From Candidatus Acetothermia bacterium (GTDB lineage: Bacteria; Bipolaricaulota; Bipolaricaulia; RBG-16-55-9; DRXL01), in contig JACOSB010000049.1 in assembly GCA_016179105.1 (NCBI GenBank), positions 1 to 64,000 of the forward strand: a stretch of 64,000 bases of DNA, in the 5' to 3' direction. Shown here piece after piece: positions 59,701 through 64,000 of this stretch. The translations under genes were made by a program, and so were the position numbers. The notes beneath the pieces are model-generated. The model saw nothing but the letters and a program-made list of their open reading frames with translations, was not told where the DNA came from and ran no database searches. Each line of letters begins with the position of its first letter. The stretch's first letter is position 1.

Positions 59701-59987
59701 ACTTTGACGGTCGAGGGAGCTGTCCCACTGGTGGGGTCGAGTGTGACCCAATTCTGGTCGGCGCTCGCCTTCCAGCTGAGCGTCCCGCCCCCGCCGTTAC
59801 GAATATCGAGGGTCTGGACTGCAGGGGCTGCTCCGCCGACTTCGCCGGCAAATGAGAGCGTTGAAGAAGATACCTGAAGGTTTGGATTATTGGGTGGTGG
59901 TGGAGGTGTCTTATTGGCCCCACCACATCCGGCAAGCAACAGCCCGAAGGCTGCCACGACGAGCACTGCAAACGAAATTCTTCGCAT
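56793..59987 (-). CDS. Lipoprotein fusing BACON-like and CARDB-like domains to a peptide-binding protein
   Basis: 1064 residues, about twice a normal SBP_bac_5. Lipobox LLLAGC (C21). Residues ~35-135 match BACON/choice-of-anchor beta domains (LSFAGEVGG.., LSWKASADQNWVTLDP). Residues ~140-245 look like CARDB (FPPSKIVLLGGTVALNVKVKN). A helical stretch follows (~250-345). The SBP fold begins near 365 (SGPKTLNPLVTHETSSTDV; HLREGVKFSDGHPLTADDV). A second helical insertion of ~95 residues sits inside it (~540-640). The substrate is unknown; the added domains may bind cell-surface sugars. It precedes dppB-dppC of module 2. Confidence 0.85.
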   Translation of the reverse strand: MRRISFAVLVVAAFGLLLAGCGGANKTPPPPPNNPNLQVSSSTLSFAGEVGGAAPAVQTLDIRNGGGGTLSWKASADQNWVTLDPTSGTAPSTVKVSVNPGGLAEGTQQAKITVTPDDSKVSAQTVTLTLILKKTNADFEIIQFDVFPPSKIVLLGGTVALNVKVKNPKDKEVTADVSLQMNGDYLRKPTGEALKREVKLGPGETKSLYYEATCCLAGGLAVPGPHTLGVSSRSVTITALSVERTLSAKAVELFLAGKAKFHEQHPVISKAAPEEFTAADEALNSLEEAVKAKKLTPAQAALTNFTAKAQKLKDKLPADQTAAQDSIVQAVAQIKSALGETESSGDFSPDPKVVDESRGLTEVGVRGGKLVAASLSGPKTLNPLVTHETSSTDVTSQIHSTVLEINPLTAEVEPGLAKSWEISEDKKTITFHLREGVKFSDGHPLTADDVLFTLNDLVLNPDVPTDTRDTFKIGEKFPTFEKVDDYTFKAITPEPYRLILRNMNSVYVVPKHILAKYVAKLNPGALGFVHGIQNKVKGHQEDWEKNFATEYSALQKELASFEAAVKEKNVEKIQVAATTATKALEAVKAKLPEGQAGIKTDIDTLIGYAQKAVAESQAGRFEGVSPDEFNRAWGTNTPPEEIVGSGPYRFKEYKVDQQLILERNPYYWKIDKNGTQLPYLDQFVFLVVKDLNTSFLKFRAGETDAFGARPEDWPLLNEGVTQADCHDVAKGLYCKNVAKSWRTLKGGPLFGTEFLTINQDVTKADLNNPKFQALQVVFRNKQFRKALAQAIDRESIIENIFHGLGVPQYSPVSVPSPFYDKAETFTKYEFDIEKSKKMLDELGLVDTNNNGIRNITDKFLKANGLDPATVKGLPAENDRELEFALITNQGNTLRESLSNLLVDDFKKIGVKMSYSGMDFNALVTSLTGGTYEAVVIGFTGGTDPPLGKNVWTSDGRLHFWRYSAKENPYDWEKRVNENIHTGDTTFDLDIVKKAYVESQQIISDELPELFTATQLFLNAAKLDLGNTDNFNPIPTEKQNGSTTLTFSDILWWKNEKKRAETQQK

Positions 59988-60063
59988 GGACTTCTCCCCT
60001 CCGTGTTAAGCTAGATTCTACACCAAACATCCCCTGGTCTGACAACCTGACCAGTTTGATGGA

Positions 60064-62625
60064 CTACTGCTGGAATCTCCGGTTCTCGTCTCGCCACCAG
60101 ACGAGATCGCTGATCGCCCAGATCTCTCCTTGTGGTTTGATATTCTCTGCATTGGCCAAGGATTGATTGAAAGCGACAAGATAATGCGGGATAACTGTAA
60201 AAATCACAGGAAGGTTTTCTGACTCCAATTTACGAATTTCTATATCAAATTGGGCAGTCACATTCTCGTCAAGCGTTTTACTAGATTCTTCGAAAAGCTT
60301 ATCTATGGTTGTTTCCCAGTCAAATGGCTCTGTTTGGGCCGATCGGTGCCAGAAGTGCAGTGAGCCATTGCTCTTCCAGACGTTCGAGTTAAAGTAAGAA
60401 TCTGAGCTCGTGCTGAGACCAACCAGTGCTGCCTGGAACTGACCGGAGAACAACGCGGACACGAGCGCATCGAACTCAACCGACTGAACTGTCACTTGAA
60501 TGCCAATTTGTTTGAGTGTCTCGACCAAGAGCTGCGCGACTTGAACACGCGCCTCGTTCTCTTTGTTGACGAGAATCGTAAAACTTAACGGCTTGCCATC
60601 GCTGCGTTCGCGGATGCCATCGGAATTGCTGTCTTTTAGGCCTAGCTCGTCGAGGAGCGCTTTCGCTTTGTCGAGATTCAACGCTTCGCCACCGGAGTAA
60701 TTGGCAGCTAGCCCATGGTAGATTTGAGTTGCCATAGTTTGGCGATCAGTTGCATCATCAATCGCGCGGCGGAAACGAAGGTCTTGGAAAAGTTTCTTCA
60801 ATTCATCGTCTTGGGTATCAAAGTTAAACGCCAAGAACTCAGTCTCTGAAGCTAATTGCGGCTCATTTTTCGCATTCTTGTCCAACAATGTCCATTTCTT
60901 CGTCGTCGCGTCAGTCTGGAGCTTCGTCCAATCCTGAGCGCGCGCTTCATAGATATCCAACTGGCCGTCCTGGAATCTCTGGAAAGCCGTATTAGCCGTG
61001 GGAGTCACGTCGAGATAGAGATGATCGATGTAGGGCAATTGAAGTCCCTTCTCATCGAGCTTCCAGTAGGCGAGATTGCGCTCCAGCACAACGCGGCGCT
61101 GCGGGTCATAGCGCTTGAAGACGTACGGACCCAAGCCCGTCAGACGCTCCGGGTGCTCTCTCGCTTCTTCGACAGACCAGGTTTCATCGAAAAGCAAAGG
61201 TGAGACTCCTTCATACTGCCCGCGCTGTGCGGTGTCGATCGTCTGCGTCAGATAGCTTTTCACGCGTTCTAAAACAATCTGAAGATCGTTGGCTTTCGCT
61301 GAATTTTTTAGAGCATCCAAGAGCTGCATCGCTTGACGGGCCGGCTTCTCTACTCCCGCCGGGTCTTTCTTTGAGATAGGAGATTCGAGCGAAGAGACGG
61401 CTTGATCCAATTGATTGGCTTGGTCTGTAGAAAGTTCTTTGAGTTGATCTCGATTCTGCTCAATCAGAGATTTCGCTCCCATCCAGTAGCCGCGCGCGCC
61501 CGGCTGGAGTTTGGCGATCTTGTCGGACAGTTTGTGCTTGGGCAAGATGGCGATTCCCGAGAGCACATGCAAGATAGGCCGAAAGGGCACGGGGAGACGG
61601 AGTTGGACAAGATACGTATCGAGTTTTTCTACGGTGACATAAGAGCCGCCTATTTTCAAGGCTGCGCTCTCTCTGGCTGAGATATCCGAATTAAAGAGAA
61701 CATCACTGAAAGTGAAAACGACATCATCGGCGGTAAATTCAGTTCCGTCGGAGAATTTGACGCCCCTGCGCAAAAAAAGCTTAAGCTCTTTGTAATCTGA
61801 CGAGAACTCCCAACTCGACGCTAAGCCCGGCTCCGGCTCTTGAGTAAGAGGGTTGAGTTCAATCAAAAAACCGTTGAGCTGCCGCGTGATTTCGATTGTA
61901 GCGGTGTCCGTGGCGATGACGGGGTTGAGCGTGCGTGGTCCGTTCGTGATAGGAATGATCAGATTGCCGCCGGGTAGCCCGAGTGCAGTCAATCCTTGAG
62001 CAGCGCCGACAAACTTCGGATCCGAAGGGATAAAGCTGTTCGGGCGCTGAGGAGCGCTTGAGGCATCGAAGGCTGATACAGAAATCTTTTGTTGATTGAT
62101 TTGGACTTCGTGCGCGCCCGCGGGTTTGATGCCCTCGATCGCAAAATAGACGGATTGTGTCTCGCCTGGAGACAAATCGATCGAGCGCCGCTGGAAAGGT
62201 TTTCCGTCCAACAGTAGAGCGACGGTCTGGCCCGCAAGAGCCGAGTTCGTCGGGTTTTTCACGCTGGCTACGAGGCTGAGCCGACCGTCCAGCGCGATGA
62301 GCTTGTCCGCGGGAAATGTCTCTATTTTGACGATCTCGATTTGCTGAGAATATTCAGTTGAGGGCGGAACTTCTTTAGAGGCCTCAGGGTTCTGAGCTTT
62401 TGGCTCCTCGGGCTTCTGCTCTGAGGGCTTGTTCTTGTTGATTTGATCCTTAATCTCTTTGGGCGTCTCGGGCTTCGGGGGCTCTTGCGTTTGAATCGGT
62501 GGTGTTTGGTTCTCAATCTGGTTTTGAGGTTTGTTTTGCTCTCCCGGCGGGTTGAGATACATCAAAGCGACTGCCAATCCCAAGACGACCACGGCTGCTA
62601 TCAGCAACAACATCGTACGGCTCAA
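60064..62625 (-). CDS. Peptide-binding protein with membrane anchor and CARDB-like domain
   Basis: 853 residues. N-terminal hydrophobic helix (LLLIAAVVVLGLAVALMYL) without lipobox, then ~70 residues rich in Pro/Gln/Lys/Glu as a spacer. A CARDB-like domain (~95-195: FPADKLIALDGRLSLVASVKN) comes before the SBP fold (TNGPRTLNPVIATDTATIE; RRGVKFSDGTEFTADDVVF). A helical insertion lies near 390-475. Its layout matches the 56793 protein minus the BACON-like domain, so the two are paralogs. Probably tethered to the membrane and feeding the same permeases. Confidence 0.85.
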   Translation of the reverse strand: MSRTMLLLIAAVVVLGLAVALMYLNPPGEQNKPQNQIENQTPPIQTQEPPKPETPKEIKDQINKNKPSEQKPEEPKAQNPEASKEVPPSTEYSQQIEIVKIETFPADKLIALDGRLSLVASVKNPTNSALAGQTVALLLDGKPFQRRSIDLSPGETQSVYFAIEGIKPAGAHEVQINQQKISVSAFDASSAPQRPNSFIPSDPKFVGAAQGLTALGLPGGNLIIPITNGPRTLNPVIATDTATIEITRQLNGFLIELNPLTQEPEPGLASSWEFSSDYKELKLFLRRGVKFSDGTEFTADDVVFTFSDVLFNSDISARESAALKIGGSYVTVEKLDTYLVQLRLPVPFRPILHVLSGIAILPKHKLSDKIAKLQPGARGYWMGAKSLIEQNRDQLKELSTDQANQLDQAVSSLESPISKKDPAGVEKPARQAMQLLDALKNSAKANDLQIVLERVKSYLTQTIDTAQRGQYEGVSPLLFDETWSVEEAREHPERLTGLGPYVFKRYDPQRRVVLERNLAYWKLDEKGLQLPYIDHLYLDVTPTANTAFQRFQDGQLDIYEARAQDWTKLQTDATTKKWTLLDKNAKNEPQLASETEFLAFNFDTQDDELKKLFQDLRFRRAIDDATDRQTMATQIYHGLAANYSGGEALNLDKAKALLDELGLKDSNSDGIRERSDGKPLSFTILVNKENEARVQVAQLLVETLKQIGIQVTVQSVEFDALVSALFSGQFQAALVGLSTSSDSYFNSNVWKSNGSLHFWHRSAQTEPFDWETTIDKLFEESSKTLDENVTAQFDIEIRKLESENLPVIFTVIPHYLVAFNQSLANAENIKPQGEIWAISDLVWWRDENRRFQQ

Positions 62626-62680
62626 AAGTTTTTTCCTCCCTATCTTGACAATCTCACGTTACCATACGCGGTCTCAGCGA

Positions 62681-64000
62681 TCAAGCATCGCGCTCCAGCA
62701 CAGCCAAGAACGCTTCTTGCGGGATCTCGACCTTGCCCACGGCGGCCAATCGTTTTCGACCGACTTTCTGTTTTTCCAAAAGTTTTAGCTTACGAGTGAC
62801 GTCGCCTCCGGACATCCAACCCGTAATATCGTTCCTGCTTGCGGGAATGGTCTCTCGTGCGATCACGCGGCTGCCGATCGCAGCCTGCAACGGGATCGGG
62901 AACATCTGCATCGGAATCTCTTCTTTCAATTTTTTCACGATCGCTTTGCCGGCATAGTACGCCTTGTCTTTGTGAACAATGGTTGAGAGCGCGTCCACGG
63001 GCTCTTTGTTGACCAGGATTTCGAGCTTCACCAGATCAGACACTTTGTAGCCAATAAATTCATAATCGAGCGAGGCATAACCCTGTGAAAGCGCCTTTAG
63101 TCTGTCATAAAAATCGGTGGCGATCTCAGCGAGGGGCATGTCGTAGTGAATATACACACGACCATCGCCCGCAAATTGCATATCTTTGTAAGCGCCTCGT
63201 CGTTGCTCCAGGAGTTCCATGATCTTGCCGATGTAGCGTTCCGGCAGAATCACTTTGATCTCGACGAAGGGCTCTTGGACCGATTCGATATCTCCCGCTG
63301 GAGGGAATTTGCTGGGGTTATCGCAACTGATCTCTTCTTTTTTATGAGTCGTGAGAATTTTATAAGCGACGCTGGGAGCTGTCACGATAAGACTCAACTG
63401 AAACTCGCGGTCGAGTCGCTCTTGGATGATTTCCGCGTGCAGCATTCCCAAAAAGCCGATGCGGTAGCCACGGCCTAAAGCTTCCGAGTGCTCTTCTTCG
63501 AAGCTGAACGAGGCATCGTTGGCGCTGAGCTTATCGAGAGCGTCGTGCAGCAAATGGAACTGGCCCGGAGAGGTGGGATAGAGCCCAGCGAAGACCATCG
63601 GTTTTAGTGGGCGATAGCCGGGGAGCGGCGTTTCGCACGGGCGCGAAATCTCTGTGATGGTGTCTCCGACGCCGATCTCGCGGACGTTCTTGACTTTGGC
63701 AGCGAAGAAGCCAACTTCGCCCGGGCCGAGCGAATCTTTGTAGACCATGTCCGGCGTAAAAATCCCGACTTCCTCGACCGAAAATTCTTTCCCCTTGCCC
63801 ATCATGTAGATTTGCATCCCCGGCTTTAGGATGCCGTCCACGATGCGCACGTACGGAACAGCGCCCTTATACATATCGAAGGTCGAGTCGTAAATCAGAG
63901 CGCGCAACGGTCTTTCACTATGACCCTTGGGCGGTGCGATGCGCTGGACGATCGCTTCCAAGACTTCTTCGATCCCCCAGCCGAGCTTGGCACTAATTTT
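62681..64000 (-). CDS. lepA: Elongation factor 4 (LepA), C-terminal part, cut by window edge
   Basis: 439 residues are visible; the frame is open to base 64000 (KISAKLGWGIEEVLEAIV), so the start and GTP-binding motifs lie outside. Domain II (RPLRALIYDSTFDMYKGAV), domain III/V (EEHSEALGRGYRIGFLGMLH, PFVEIKVILPERYIGKIM) and the LepA-specific C-terminus (SRNDITGWMSGGDVTRKLKLL, family blocks) are present. The GFLGMLH and SGGDVTRK marks separate LepA from EF-G. A ribosomal GTPase that back-translocates or remodels stalled ribosomes. Ends 55 bases before the binding-protein gene start. Confidence 0.96.
   Translation of the reverse strand, partial: KISAKLGWGIEEVLEAIVQRIAPPKGHSERPLRALIYDSTFDMYKGAVPYVRIVDGILKPGMQIYMMGKGKEFSVEEVGIFTPDMVYKDSLGPGEVGFFAAKVKNVREIGVGDTITEISRPCETPLPGYRPLKPMVFAGLYPTSPGQFHLLHDALDKLSANDASFSFEEEHSEALGRGYRIGFLGMLHAEIIQERLDREFQLSLIVTAPSVAYKILTTHKKEEISCDNPSKFPPAGDIESVQEPFVEIKVILPERYIGKIMELLEQRRGAYKDMQFAGDGRVYIHYDMPLAEIATDFYDRLKALSQGYASLDYEFIGYKVSDLVKLEILVNKEPVDALSTIVHKDKAYYAGKAIVKKLKEEIPMQMFPIPLQAAIGSRVIARETIPASRNDITGWMSGGDVTRKLKLLEKQKVGRKRLAAVGKVEIPQEAFLAVLERDA

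Noticed and set aside
60015-60052. GTCAGACC on the minus strand before the 56793 gene
   Set aside because: The position of GCGAC holds TGTAG, so it does not match the E-type element; a TTGTCA/TAGAAT pair there has a 19-base spacer and is weak.

Overview
The window reads as chromosome of an uncultured-type bacterium. It carries a conserved housekeeping core (rplU-prp-rpmA-obgE, infC-rpmI-rplT-glyQ-glyS, prs, panB-panE, glnA, lepA) surrounded by many exported proteins of little-known families. L27 has an N-terminal extension matched by a Prp-type protease gene, glycyl-tRNA synthetase is the two-subunit form, and glutamine synthetase looks like the type I-alpha form. No rRNA, tRNA, CRISPR array or transposase is visible. 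The phylum cannot be fixed from sequence alone; a deep-branching candidate phylum such as Bipolaricaulota/Acetothermia is only a guess.

Layout. 0.2-8.2 kb: secreted proteins (two parallel beta-helix proteins, an M19-like dipeptidase, an M23-like protein, a serine hydrolase). Five copies of one promoter design (GTGAGA-N11-TATACT) occur here, together with gene relics and a VapBC-like pair. 8.2-15.8 kb (minus): translation operons. 15.9-24 kb: metallo-hydrolase, prs, DUF445, a cohesin/PKD surface protein and pantothenate genes. 24-29.5 kb: glnA divergent from an AsnC/Lrp regulator, then a Crp-family regulator, a histidine kinase and a response regulator. 29.5-30.2 kb: a gene-free stretch with five successive hairpins. 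30.2-35.1 kb (minus): hydantoinase hyuA/hyuB with an exported FG-GAP protein between them. 35.5-42.5 kb: a putative sigma/anti-sigma locus. 42.5-44.6 kb: xseB, xseA, ferritin. 44.6-62.6 kb: two copies of a peptide-transporter module (two binding proteins, DppB, DppC; no ATPases) flanking two paralogous Ala-rich secreted proteins. The right edge cuts lepA.

The most notable system is at 35.48-42.48 kb. A divergent sigma-factor-like gene overlaps a membrane anti-sigma gene with an HxxxCxxC motif, and a matrixin-type protease gene follows. The same bipartite element, GTCAGA-N15-GCGAC, occurs five times with identical spacing: before the sigma-like gene itself and before four upstream genes for small or exported proteins. 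This reads as a compact, self-activating regulon for surface proteins, with the element as its promoter. A second promoter family at 0.2-7 kb resembles a PhoB/OmpR-type class II activator site (7-bp repeats at 11-bp pitch just upstream of a -10). Its copies precede unrelated exported proteins and relics of beta-helix genes, which suggests duplication and replacement of genes behind a common 5' cassette.
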